A DNA stretch of 64,000 bases from assembly GCA_030141605.1 (NCBI GenBank), contig JAQGDQ010000232.1:124001-188000 (forward strand). The letters are read 5' to 3'. The position numbers and the translations under genes are program-made. Below are positions 51,221-63,550 of this stretch, piece by piece. Origin of the DNA: Tubiluchus corallicola (taxonomy: Eukaryota > Priapulida > Priapulimorpha > Priapulimorphida > Tubiluchidae). Numbering within the stretch: position 1 is the first letter of the stretch; the number at the start of each line of letters is the position of its first letter. The notes beneath the pieces were generated by a model, which worked only from the letters and a program-made list of their open reading frames with translations, did no database searches and was not told where the DNA came from.

Positions 51221-51784
51221 TGTATTATGACATCTGTCTGCTTTCGGAAACAACATTTTTAACACGAAAAACTGAAGACTTATGGTAGAGAATAAACTAA
51301 TCTAACTTATTATCCTAGTTTTAAAATCACTCAACTAACACCAACTTCGTTAGGCATGACATGATCGCATGATCGCAAAGTAAAAATACGGACTTGATTG
51401 ATATTCATAGTCCTTAAAATGATTTTGTTATAGATACATAAACAAAATAAAAGTACAAAAAACTTGACTATAATAGTGATTTAGTGATTTGAAGTCAAGT
51501 CTTCTGCATTTTCATTGTAGTAGGCTCTGCAGATAAATTTCAAATTTTCAAACTCAGGAATTTGCCATATGTAAACCAGAAAGCCTGCCAGAAAGAGTCA
51601 GGAAAATGCAAAATTACACGTAAACCAGAATCACTAAATACGTAAATGAGAAATACCTTTTAAATAGAGTGGACTCGAATCCAAACATTGAAAGAACAAA
51701 TACATAAATTCGCATACAAAGTTCTTATTATGGTGTATTGACAAGTTCAAGAAATGTATCTTACTCTTAATTGCAGCAAAATTT

Positions 51785-51968
51785 ATGCTGCTGAGATAGT
51801 GACGACGGTGATGTTGATGACAACTATTGCATGAAGATGACGGTGACGATGATAACGATCGATGTTGGCGATGATGATGATGATGATAATGATGATTCTG
51901 ATGAAGCCTACGAATATGATGAAGATGACGGCAACGACGACGACGACAATGTTAATGCTGATGATGGG
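51785..51968. repeat. Imperfect GAT/GAC triplet repeat
   Basis: GATGATGATGATGATAATGA-like stretches with GACGGTGACGATGATAACGA variants. A related run lies at 52445-52525. Both are ordinary degenerate triplet microsatellites. Confidence 0.8.
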
Positions 51969-52033
51969 GTGATAACGCAATAGTCTGGTTTTTTTTGCTC
52001 TTATTCAATTTTATCACGTATGGGAAATAATGT

Positions 52034-52034
<1 letters not shown>

Positions 52035-52061
<27 letters not shown>
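52035..52061. repeat. (AT)n microsatellite
   Basis: A pure ATATAT run of about 13 dinucleotides. Confidence 0.9.
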
Positions 52062-52065
<4 letters not shown>

Positions 52066-52444
52066 ACAATATAGTTTCTGCATTGACGATATCTAAGCCT
52101 AAGCTTGTCTGATCAAATTTAAAGAGGAATGCAAACTACCTGAAAACCAAATTTTTAATGCATCTCTTGCAGTGGTATTTTAAATACAATAGAAGCAAGA
52201 GATTTGTGTTTTTCTAACTTGAGTGAATTAAATGAAATCTTAACGTTATTATGGAGGATTAATTACACACAAATAATGTTATGACATTTAAAGTATAATT
52301 TTTAAAGCTAATATTTGCCATTTCTGTGTCTATATTGTTTAGTTTTTTCCGTTGTATAATTTTATTTGTAACGTAATAACGTCATACGTAATTGTGACTC
52401 TGTTGTATTAATGTACTTTTTTATGTACGGATAAATAACAATTG

Positions 52445-52525
52445 TGGTGATGATGACGATGATGACGGTGATGATGATGACGATGATGAAGACGATGATG
52501 GCCAATTGTTGATGATGATGCTCAC
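52445..52525. repeat. GATGAC/GATGAT triplet microsatellite
   Basis: A run of GATGATGACGATGATGACGG-like triplets ending in GATGATGATGCTC. It is the same triplet class as the repeat at 51.8 kb. Confidence 0.85.
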
Positions 52526-53065
52526 AAAATAATCCCTATCTGCTGTCACTTGGAGATCTGGATTGAAACGGTAAGCTGTTTTCGTTCTGTAATGTCATTT
52601 CAGCAATAAGGGAAACCTCTAGAGATTTAGCATCGGTTGTTAATTTTGCAGATCTAAATTAAGAGTACCAAGGGTCTAGTTTGCATTCATTTCTGAATCA
52701 TTTGCGGTTAAACGTTTAACCCATTGGTCTTTGAAACAAATGTGTCTACGTTTTCCTAAAACCATTGCATGACTTCGTGTTTTAAATGACAGAACAACTG
52801 CATCCTGAGCAGCCCACGTGCCTAACTTTAATTGATCATCCAATTACGACAAAAGTTCCTTAATCAATGGACAAGGCAATAAAACTGATTGTAAATTCAT
52901 AAACAGCAACCCTGTCAAAGCTTTGTAAAACGCTACAGGTGTATCCACTATCCAATTATAAAGAAAGGCCGATATTTATTGTTATGATTAACTGACTTTA
53001 CCGCACAGACAAAAACCGTTTGCGTAATGAAGACATTTTCACAAGTCGAAAACAATAATATTATT

Positions 53066-53262
<197 letters not shown>

Positions 53263-56200
53263 GTATTATTACACTACATGTAGCAGGTATCTGAAAATAG
53301 CTTATATTATTGTTTTCGACTTGTTATATAATGTGTCATCCTGTCGCTGTGTCTGTATACTTAAAAGCTGACATTTTTTCCTCTTTTCAATATTTCAGTA
53401 GTATTTAAAATTAGTTGAAAAACAAGTTGGCTACAAGAAACTCATTTTAATTATTAATTTGAAAACAAGCTAATGCACTTGACACTTGCCGGTTGTTACA
53501 CTTTGATCTCCAAACCTTGACTAAATTACAACTGCTAATTAATAATGAATACTTTTTTATATAGATTATTAAATTATGTATGTAGTAAATGATGTAGTGT
53601 CCATGGAGAATCTATACACAAATGTTATATATACAAAGTGTCTATACACGAATGTTATACAACCAGAAATTTCAATGTAGCTAAACGAACAAGTTAGAAT
53701 AAACGGCCGTACCACTGACTAAATGAACAAACAAATAAAAAGACGAATAAACAAACAGACAAGCAATAAAACAAACGAAGGAGCAGAGGAAAGAACAAGC
53801 GAACAAAGAAATGAATGAAACAGCTAGCGAGCAATCCAACAGGTTAACGAACATAGGAAAAAAAGAGGAAAAAATGAGGAAAAAGAAATGAAGGAATGAA
53901 GGAAGGAAGGAAGGAATAACAAACGAACAAATAACAAACGAATGAATAAACAAATTGGTAAACGAATTAATTAGTTAACTGATTAGAGACTGATATAACA
54001 AATAAACAAATAACGAGGAAATAATTAATCCTCTGGAGTTTCGCTGCTTTATTTCCGACTATTGGTAATTTTTTAGTTTTTTCATTCGTTGGTTGGATCA
54101 TTCATTCATTCACTCATTCATTCATTCACTTATTCGTTTATTCACTGTTTAAATCACATTCATACATGAATGAAGGAGCCAACGAACGAATGACGAAAAA
54201 TCGGTAGTCGGACTTAAAACAAACAACTGTACTAAGCAAGACGAACTTCAATTTACGTCAATCAACTTATACTTCATTTTTTTCCAAAAGAATTTAATTT
54301 AAAGGCGACCTTGACTAACCCCGTTTTGAAAGATTGTTTATATGTTGTTGACTAACGTGATACCATAAATTTTTTATTACTCAAGCATACCTATTATTTA
54401 GCTCATGTCGGGTAAATCGTTAGCTGTAATTTAATTGCTAGTAAATCAACAGCAGTTACAGGTGAAACAAAAACGTTATTACAATTACTGACGTAAGCTA
54501 AATAATACTACCTTCACTTTATTTTGTTCTAATCATTTTTATTGATATAACACTAGTGTGATATGAAGGGAAGCCCTTGGCGTTATAGTCTATGGTATTC
54601 TGTGACCAGTGCCGTTTTCAGTTAAATGTTGTAGCTATAAGGTATTCAATCAGACAAAATGACAGGGGGCAAAACAGACAGAGAAGCATACATAAAATGT
54701 GATAAACGCCAAATCAAAATTTTGATCATTAGATAAAGCTTGATATCCTGTTTTTGGACGAATAGATAATAACGGTACATTAGAATTCTTACCCCGTTAA
54801 ACCAATTTCCATGTGGTGAACACAATTATAGTACTGGTCGTTTTACCTCTATTACGTCTGAAGCTGCTTATTTTACGTCTCTAAGTAATTTATATATCAG
54901 ATTAACATCGCAATTAAATACTTAATTACGTGATAGTAAAATTACTTTTACTTACTTGCGTATTAGTAAAACAAAACAGAATACAAAACGTTTCAACTCT
55001 TCCAAAAGCGCTGGCTTGGACCCAAAATTTCTCTTGTCTTCTCGGCTAGCCCTTGCAGAGTGGTGTGTTGCCTTGAATAATTTTGTGGAATCAGCGACTT
55101 CGTTGTTGGAAAATAATTGTTCTGAATCAGAAGCTTGTCTCCGCTCAGACTGACAAATGCATGACAACTGCTAAGCCTTTATTATTTACCACTCTTCCAG
55201 TTTGGACAGCTAGTATTCAATTATTAACATTCTTCTATCATCTATGTGCTTATTGCAAGCAATGATTATTACTCTGTTTCGAGAGTTTTGACAGAAGTTG
55301 TGGTGCGTGGTGCTGCGCAGTGTTGCCAGGTGACACAACGCACAGAGAAACCCACAAGGTTTTAAAGAAGCCCACACTTTCATTGATTGCGCAAAGCTGC
55401 CAACAGGACCATGTTTAGAGAATGCAGCAAATAAACAAAACGTCAATGTTACTTACATCTAATCTAATACATCAAAACGACAGTGTTAGTAACATCTTAT
55501 ATAATACATCCGATTGTATTCTATTTTCAAAAATTTAAGCCTACAATTCAAATTCATTAAACAACTACCTGTCAAGCCCTGACAAAAAGCTTTGATAGAC
55601 GAGGAACAAATGCTGATACTTTTGCCTAATTTTAATTGGTAAACTTGGGTTTAATTTATTTACTGACTTTTAACATGAATGTGCTATTGGTTTTACCATA
55701 TGCTTTAATTTGTGCTGAATTCTCTTATCCAAATTGCTTCAGTTGTATTATGATGATAATACATATTTTAGATGTTCTTTAAGTCATAGTTACATTTTTT
55801 ATCCAAAGCTGTCGGGTGGACTGTGTCCAAAATGCCCGCGTGATCCTTTAGTGAAAAGGGAGTTCTTGAAAACGGGGGTTAAAACTTTCTGGGTTCGGGC
55901 GTTTCACGCCTTCTTGTATCTAGGTCTAACTCTAACTATAGTCTAACTTCTACATAATTACGAAATACATGAGCTTTTCTCTCTATACCGCCGAGAGTAA
56001 GGCATGTTACTTCATATACTGTAAACCTATATGTATGTATAATATTATATTTTATGGTAATTCATATATTATAGGATAATGCGTGGCCACGAGTTGTTTC
56101 ATGAAAATAAAATTGGAATCAGAAACACAGTCGAGTGTCTACGCATTATTTTATTTGAATCATTTTTATAAAATACCATAAAAATCGTGCTTTAGATGTA

Positions 56201-56755
56201 CAAAAATAGAACACCACTGTGTTTTACTTTATGTTGTGTCTGCATTTATTCATATTGGAGTTTTGTAATGAAAATGATCATAATTTTTGTGTAATCTGTG
56301 AATAGACCCAAGTTCCAAACCTCAATGTAAAGTTGTAGGACGTGAACGTGTTTTAAATTACATTGTGCAGGAGAATGATTTTGTTATTGTGATTTTTAAC
56401 GAAAACCGATTAGTGTCATTTTAAATGGTCAGTAAACTAACTAATACTTAGTGTGAACTTGATTGAAAATTAACCATATTACGGCAACCGCATGGCAAAA
56501 CTCAGAACTGTAACACTTCAGACTGTAATTATGGAGGAAAAGCGGAATAGAAGGATTATATCAGTCAGTGCAAAAAATGTGTTCCACACGAGGAAAATAG
56601 CAGAATCGCTTGAAAATTACTACATTGATGTTACAAACATTTATGTGTTAACAGTCAAAATGTTAGATCATTTCTTTAGATTTGTCCAAAGATACAGGTC
56701 AAACAAGTCAAGAAAATAAATGTTGGAACAAAATTTGTGTCACTAAATTAAAATT
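53263..56755. other. Intergenic, low-complexity and one doubtful exon
   Basis: Degenerate tetranucleotide-rich DNA (AACA/AACG/GGAA) at about 53700-53960 and a TTCA run at about 54099-54147. A minus-strand stretch 55152-54958 could be an exon (acceptor TTTGTCAG, donor CGCAA/GTAAGT, about 65 codons), but I do not recognise its product. Confidence 0.45.
54958..55152 (-). CDS. Doubtful exon, unknown product
   Basis: An open frame bounded by a plausible acceptor and a perfect GTAAGT donor. It reads SERRQASDSEQLFSNNEV and later LEELKRFVFCFVLLIR, a charged stretch followed by a hydrophobic one, as in a loop leading into a membrane helix. Joining it in phase after the last recognised exon of the transporter at 59.9 kb gives an immediate stop, so it does not belong there by that junction. 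It may be chance. Confidence 0.2.
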
Positions 56756-56756
56756 T

Positions 56757-56806
<50 letters not shown>

Positions 56807-56827
56807 AAGTGGGTGAGTGAGAGAGAC
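56757..56827. repeat. (GA)n microsatellite
   Basis: About 25 GA dinucleotides, with one AGAAGAG break and a purine-rich tail. Confidence 0.95.
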
Positions 56828-57870
56828 AAGAAGACAAGAACAAAGAGAGGCACAGGAAGACAGTAGGATAGAAGGAGCAAAAGAAAGAAAACGACAGGAA
56901 AACGTCAGCTGCGAAAGCTCAAATACTGAAATCAGAAGAGGAAAATTTTGGTAGATTGAAACGTCATGTCACTTTTGCTTTATTGACATCAAGTATTGAC
57001 ATTAATATGCATCAATTTGTAGGTCATATTGCGGTAACTGGGAAACTTTTAGTTTGTAGCGTCAGCTGGTTGGAGGAACGAAATAATTTATTTCGCACGG
57101 AGATCACAAGAATAAGTAGATTGTAAAATCAAAATTTTATCAAATAACCTAATATTACTCGTTTTTCTCATTGTTGAGAAAAATAACACACATTATCCTC
57201 TTGTTATGCTCAATTCTATTCCGCGCTCCTCTCATTCTCTGTTATATTGTGTTTCTATTCGCTATAAATAACTACTTTTGAATGTAACCTATAATAGTTT
57301 TAATTGTAAATTTGCCTTCAAATAGCTACCGCCAAAAAGTTGTATGTGCAACTGCATTTTAACCGAGCACTTTACTTTTCATTGATCATGATAATAAAAA
57401 CATAATGTTATATGCATAATGCATATGTGTAACTAGTAGAGACTGACAACAACAATTATTATTATCGCTTTATGAAACGCATAATACAGTGATTGAAACC
57501 AACATGCCCACTTGATAGGCTTCGACTGAGAGTAACATTAGTGAACCGAAATTAAAACCGCACACTTGTTTTTGAGAACTCATCACTGTGTCCTAGCTTT
57601 TAGCCACTTTTTTGGCACTTAGGTAGTAGGTTAGTATAGTTTTTCTGTGTATTATTGTCATAATTTCACGGTTTAATAACAATAACCTTTAGAGGTAGTG
57701 ATGTTAGTCGTTATTGCACACTTGACTGCACAGACAGGACACATGGTGCCATCCATTAAGAAAACTGAGTGAACAACAAACGTCTTTCACTTGGATTCGT
57801 GACTTCGTTTCTCGTTCTTCGTTTGTGACACTGTTTTCAGGGAACGGAGAGAGGTGGCAAATAATCTTGT
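56828..57870. other. Intergenic, no gene seen
   Basis: Begins purine-rich (continuation of the GA tract), then AT-rich unique sequence. Confidence 0.5.
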
Positions 57871-57876
57871 TATACA

Positions 57877-58815
57877 GGGTGTCCGTCAGGTGTAAGGCCC
57901 TTGAAGGAAAACGTCAATAACCAACCTGAAAATGAAATCAGTTTTAGTAAAATTTACACGGTGCGCATCAGAATTTTACGTTGGCGTGAGACTCGAATTT
58001 CTAAATTTTTAGGACCTTCTTAAATACAATACGTTAGATCAAAACAGTTAGGGACGGCTTCAAAGAATGCTGTATGTATCGCACGTTACTCAAATTAATG
58101 TACAGTATATTTAATACAAAGAATACGTGTTAAGAATGCATGTGTTGCCATGTGTTGATAAAATTTGCAGACAATATTAAAGGTAACGTTGTCGCATTTA
58201 TCTTTTTAAAACATTTCTAGATGTAAGTGAAAACAATTTATTCTTCACAATGCTTCAAAAGCTATTTGATTGTTTCGATAGCTTGCACTGCTTTCATACT
58301 GTGTTCTGTAAGAAAGTTTTTTGTAATGTATACGTCTTGAAAAGTAAATTATTTGGGATTATATGGCTTATAATGCCAGCTTTTATTGAAGGTTTAAAGA
58401 GGAAGGAAAGGATATATTAAAGTATGTTCCAAGACACTTTCCACACTACATTATTTAGCATTTGCTTACCTGCTTAAAAGACATATGTAACTAGAGAAGA
58501 AAATTATTAGTAATTTAAAATGTTCGCGCCCAGTGGTAAAACGTCGCAGCAGTGTGTACCGCTGGCTCACCAAAAACGAATTTTTAATCTTATTGACAAG
58601 ACATAGTAATTTATATTTTTGCTTAGTTAGTGAAATGTGCGCTACGAAAGCTGTGATTATTTTTTCAAACTTTGTCCAATGTTATGTAAACTAGTTGCGA
58701 ACGACTTACCGTTAAAACGTGCGATTAACGGTTATCGCGGGAGTTTCAATTTACAAGTTTATATGTTGTTACTGCTAACACAAGTCTGTGCACAGTAAAG
58801 CAGTATGTGGGTGAT
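57877..58815. mobile_element. Transposon-derived region: CAGGGTGTCC end and dispersed repeat copy 3
   Basis: TATACAGGGTGTCCGTCAGG at 57871 resembles the TA plus CAGGGTGTCC ends common in Tc1/mariner elements. Downstream, 58410-58815 matches the dispersed repeat at 18225-18700 in order and orientation, for example ATTATTAGTAATTTAAAATG, GCTTAGTTAGTGAAATGTGC and TCGCGGGAGTTTCAATTTAC. Whether the two parts are one element is inference; I did not find the opposite terminal repeat. No transposase frame was seen. Confidence 0.5.
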
Positions 58816-59581
58816 ACAAAATTTCCAGACAAATGTTTTAAAGGAAAACTGGATAATTTTTCGTATCCTATCCCATTAGATCTTTAACAACGCCAAAGCG
58901 TTTCTGGCAGTTAAATAATAGATTAAAAACTTAATTAACAGCAGGCGAATGCAACTAGTGAAAACATCGCAAATGAACATAATTTTCAACAGCACAAACA
59001 TTCCTCGATCGTGTTACACGTGTTTGCAAAGGCGAAAATGGAAGTACAGTGCTACTGTACAACATTCAGGGTGATATTATACTGATATACAAAAATTCGG
59101 CAAATTTAAAGTTTAAAATACAAATTTCCGTTCTGCGAACTCCCGAACGTGTGCGTGCGTCACAACTGAACACCTCATAACTGAGAAGTACAGCACCTTT
59201 TCTTGTACAACAGATTTCCGAGATGCAGGCGCTAGTGCCTAATTAACTTGTGAATAGCGAAATGCATTAAACAGCGAAGAACTAGCCAAGCGAACGTGTA
59301 GTTAAATTTCTGTGGTAATAATTCTTTCACGTAAGCCATTCTTGAAAAAATATCATGTTCCTTTTCAATGTTTTATCGGGTATAGCTATAGTTTTGAGCT
59401 ATAGTTTGAGATGAGTTCTGATTTTCCTTTTAAGCTTTATTTATGAGCGTGTTCTGTTGCTCTTTAAGTGAAATGTATCTTAAATTAATTTATTAGAAAC
59501 ATTGAAACGGTATAAATGATATTTACAGTAGAAGCGAGAATGTGTTCTACTAAATGTTTGTGTAAACATTGCCAAAAGAAA

Positions 59582-59645
59582 AAACAAACAAACAAGCAAG
59601 CAAGCAAATAAATAAACAAACAGCCAGCCAGCCAGCCAGCCAGCC

Positions 59646-59686
<41 letters not shown>

Positions 59687-59745
59687 AACAAACAAACAAA
59701 CAAACAAATAAACAGATAAACAAACAAAAAGTGAGCGAGGAAGAT
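59582..59745. repeat. Compound tetranucleotide array (CAAG, CAGC, GACA, AAAC)
   Basis: Successive blocks of AAGC, AGCC, AGAC and AAAC tetramers. The open frames with Cys/Leu/Val or Gln/Thr periodicity on both strands are by-products. Confidence 0.92.
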
Positions 59746-59869
59746 AACGACCAAGAAATAACTTTGATACATATAGAACAACGATGTACAAATGATGGGC
59801 TGCTGACTTAATTCGGTAGTTAATTCACTAAAAAAAATTAAGCCAGTGTAGCGCCTGACAAGGTCTTAC

Positions 59870-62800
59870 CTATGAAAGTAAAACCAGCCATTAGGCTGAA
59901 CATGCCGAACCACCCAAGTACGTCTGTCAATGTTGAAGACAAAACGGCTCCTATAGGTGACGTAACAGCCTGCAAAAAAGATGGCGCTACAAAAATAGTT
60001 AAACAAACAAATGTAAATTAGACAAGAAAAAACTTTAGGTCTAGTACACCGACAAATTATAGCGGTGAAAATCCAAAAATTATTAAAGTTTAATCATACT
60101 AAAGCAGTTTGCTAATTATACGGAATCAGTTTATCAAGACTAGCGATAAACACGATTACAACAGCGCTAAAAGGATTGAGATTACAAACTGTCATTGCAA
60201 AACTTACAGCACCAGTGAAAATGAGACCAAAGTTGACACCAAAGTATTTGCTTCCAAACAGTCGACTAGTTGCAGTTGGAAACAGGGAAAAGTTTCCAGA
60301 AAATGACAGATATATTGCACATATCCAGATGAGAAACATTGCGTTTCCTCCATACGGAGTGGTGATTAATGTGAAAAGGAAAAACATCATGGAGACTTCA
60401 AGACAAAGCATGCACGTCTGAAACAAGTAGAAAAAGATCCGTTCAGATTAATAATTCAGGTATTAGATTAATAATAAACTAATAAGAAATTTCAATTTAG
60501 AAACCTTATTTTTACTTATTAACTATTAAGTATGTTAAAGACTAGGATTATTAACACATATAAAAATACTATTTTAGATATTTTTCGTAAAATACAATGA
60601 TTAGTATTTCTTCTAGGATTTTGGCAAGAAGAATTCTCTTATCATCAAGAAGTCTTGTTCGAACGCTTCTTACATTCCAAAGGCGGTTAACAAAAAATTC
60701 TTCTGCCACACTTGCACAATTATTTTCAGTGTAAGAGTGCCTCAAGTGTGATTTTTGTTGCAATTTGAAATTAACCCAACTTAAGCTATCGCCATCTTCT
60801 CAATCCTAAATCACGGACTTCTTAAGAATTATTTTTTTCTATCTGTGCGCGTTCGTGCGTGCGTGCGTGCGTGTGTATAGTTTTGGTGATTTTGTGTCTA
60901 ATCACCACATAACTACCTTAAAAGATCCGAGGATTTCTTGTCTGAACTTACAATATAAACACTTGCATTACATTGACTGATCTAACTGTGTGAATGATAG
61001 TTGTTTACGGTGTTGCCTTTCAAATCGGCATCCAGTGGGATCAGTATTGTACTCGGCGACCTTTAATAGGTGGTTCAAGGTCAAAAGTCAATTTCAATAA
61101 AGAGCTCGACTCTTCATTCTTTATAGCGTGTACAAACCGAGTAACAGGTTTTAGTGGGGTAATGCTTGTAGTCAGTCAGTTAAGCGGTGAGTGAACTGCT
61201 ATGTTCACTGAAAAACAACTAAACTAACCGAATCGGAAAAAGAACGGCCAAAGTGGCACAAATCAGAAGTCAAAGCTTACAGAAATGTAGGTCATCAAAT
61301 TTGAGTACGCACATATAAATTCTTATGTGTATACACGTTTACAAAATTTTATTAACTTCTCTGTCACAAAATATTTTCGATAATTTTTATAATAAAAAGA
61401 AGAAATTACTACTTACGCGAAACGTGAATTTATCACATAGAAGACCCCACAGAATTCTTCCTGCACAGTTACAAACTGAAGCGAATGAACCGACTAGAGC
61501 TAAAAACTTATCATCAGGTATGAATGTTTGACCATACGCCTGAAAGCACAGAATCGTGTAGGCAAAAAAACAGTGCAAATTAAGCCTATATTTTTTTCCA
61601 ACAGTTTTTTTGCTACGTCAATAATATACAATTAGACTTAAACAATTCTGGCGCTTTTTGCAATTTTTATTGGACTATGAGATAATTTTGGTATGAAATA
61701 AAATATGGAGCTAACAACTTTTTCAGACTAGCACGAAACAAAAAAATCTACTTTTTTAATTTCTTCATAAAATTAACTTTGCGGAGTGGTTTAACTCTGT
61801 TTATTTTTCAGGCGTCGATGACGTAAGAAGGACGTCATTGCACGTCAGAAATAATCCATAAATTATCGCCGCGTCCGGTGTTAGCGCATATCCGCTCCAA
61901 TGCGCACCCATATATTATCAAAATATGAATGCGCTGACGAACATTAAATAGGTTGCATGGTTTCTTATCTTTGACAACTAATCGGAAAACTTCATGACTT
62001 AATCGTCGTTTAAATTAAACCTTTAGAAACACTTTGGATACCCCCGAAAGCACCACGCTAAAAACTCCCATAAAAACTGTCAACTAGGATTCGATTTTTT
62101 TCTTTACGTTTTTCTCGGTGAAAACACTTGGTAAAAAATAATAAGCTTTAACACAGAATTTCATAGGCTTTCTACTCCTTACAACATGGTAAAGTTTGTT
62201 GCAATAATCGTAAAACTTGCAGGTGCGCATTAGACCGGACACTGGCGGTTGGTTGGTGGTAGGTAAATTTTACTGATTGTTTTTCAACTACAATTTATTT
62301 AATATTAGCCATCATTGGTTGATATTTAGTATATACACATAGTATAGACAAGAATTCTACCTTCAAAACCACAGAACGATATGCCTAAATGAATGTTCTA
62401 AGAGCGGTAAGGGCCGCAATGCTTAGGTGCGAGCTATGACTAGACGGCATGCTATAATTACTAATAAACAGATCATTTCACTTGTAATATTTGTGCTTGA
62501 AGGTGATCGCAGTCGATGTAATTTTTTTTATTTTGCTGTACTTACATAATACTAACTTTTATTACCAAGTGACTTGCATTATCATAACTTTGTGAAGAGA
62601 CTTATGAAATGATGTTGTAAGAATTAAGACTTAAAAACGTCCCATGCAGTTTAGGGGCAATATTAATACCTGTCGTCCTCTCAAAGTCACTAAACATTCC
62701 AAATTTCGATACTGTTGAATTTGAAGTTAAATGGGTTGAAATTAAATGGATGGAAAAAGGACAGTTGAGAAACAAAAATGTTCAGCATTTTGTTGCGGTA

Positions 62801-63207
62801 AATATTAGTTACAGGAAACCAGCTTCAAATGTTTTTCTTTCTTGCTAATGAAAGCCTCGTGCTATTGCTAATGTACAGCCACAGCATCCACATGCATTGT
62901 TTACAGCGTTTGTTTTGCCATCTACTAGCTGATTATTTAACTAACACAATAATGCACAAACAGCTTAATGCAACATGTGATAAAATTCATCTAAGCATTT
63001 GAAGAAATTTACCTTGTAAAGCGTTGATATGAACAACACAGCTTGATCATTCAGCAAAAATATAAGCCATGCTGTCCAGAATTCTCTGGTCTTTAGCGCC
63101 TGTTTTGGATGAATAAAAAGACCTTCATGTAGTTCTTCGTCTAAAGCACACAATCTGCTGCTCAGACTAGGTCGAGCTCCGGCTCTAACTAATGGAGTTT
63201 GTTCGGC
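59870..63207 (-). CDS. Major facilitator transporter, C-terminal half (OFA / apicoplast pyruvate carrier 1-like), partial
   Basis: Four exons on the minus strand join in phase: 63207-63013, 61539-61417, 60417-60208 and 59969-59870, about 209 residues. The first encodes the cytosolic central loop (LSSRLCALDEELHEGLF) and a helix (TREFWTAWLIFLLNDQAVLF). The second carries the conserved AYGQTFIPDDKFLALVGSFA and the loop GRILWGLLCDKF, which fits the MFS G-x-x-x-D-(R/K) motif. The third holds three helices (MMFFLFTLITTPYGG, WICAIYLSFSGNFSLFPTAT, KYFGVNFGLIFTGA). The fourth reads SPIGAVLSSTLTDVLGWFGM. This pattern is what I know from OFA-family carriers often named apicoplast pyruvate carrier 1-like or YhjX-like; substrates are small monocarboxylates or oxalate/formate, unproven here. 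The N-terminal helices are beyond the right edge or in exons I could not find, and the last short C-terminal exon (phase 1) was not found. Confidence 0.85.
60837..60880. repeat. Short (GTGC)n repeat in a transporter intron
   Basis: GTGCGCGTTCGTGCGTGCGT followed by more GCGT, then GTGTGTA: a small tetranucleotide microsatellite. Confidence 0.8.
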
Positions 63208-63474
63208 CTAAAATAAAAAATACAGCTCATTAAAACGAACTTTTATAATTTGTTACGAGAGTTATATACTTGAAGAACTGAAAAACAGGCACAAAAGTTT
63301 TTCTCTAAATGCAAGACTGGGATGAGCAAAAACATATTTCACGTAACTACTAACTAGTTCATGTAGGTAGGTGGGTGATCAAGTTGATAGGACCTAAGTC
63401 CACTCCTAGAAAATGTGAAGATGAAAGACCTAAGCTTTGTTCAAGCGAAAGACTTCCGCTATTTCATTCCAACA

Positions 63475-63550
63475 AAACCTTGTTGGCTCAGCGTGTAAAG
63501 CACCTGCTTTGTAAGTAGGAGACACCTTATTCAAGTTCTTGTCCTGGAAA
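63475..63550 (+). pseudogene. Degenerate tRNA-Thr(TGT)-like sequence
   Basis: TTGGCTCAGCGTGTAAAGCA forms a D arm. CCTGC-TTTGTAA-GTAGG forms a good anticodon arm with anticodon TGT (Thr). The next stretch (TTATTCAAGTTCTTGTC) is B-box-like, but its stem does not pair, and the two acceptor strands do not match. This looks like a decayed tRNA gene or the head of a tRNA-derived SINE. Confidence 0.45.
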
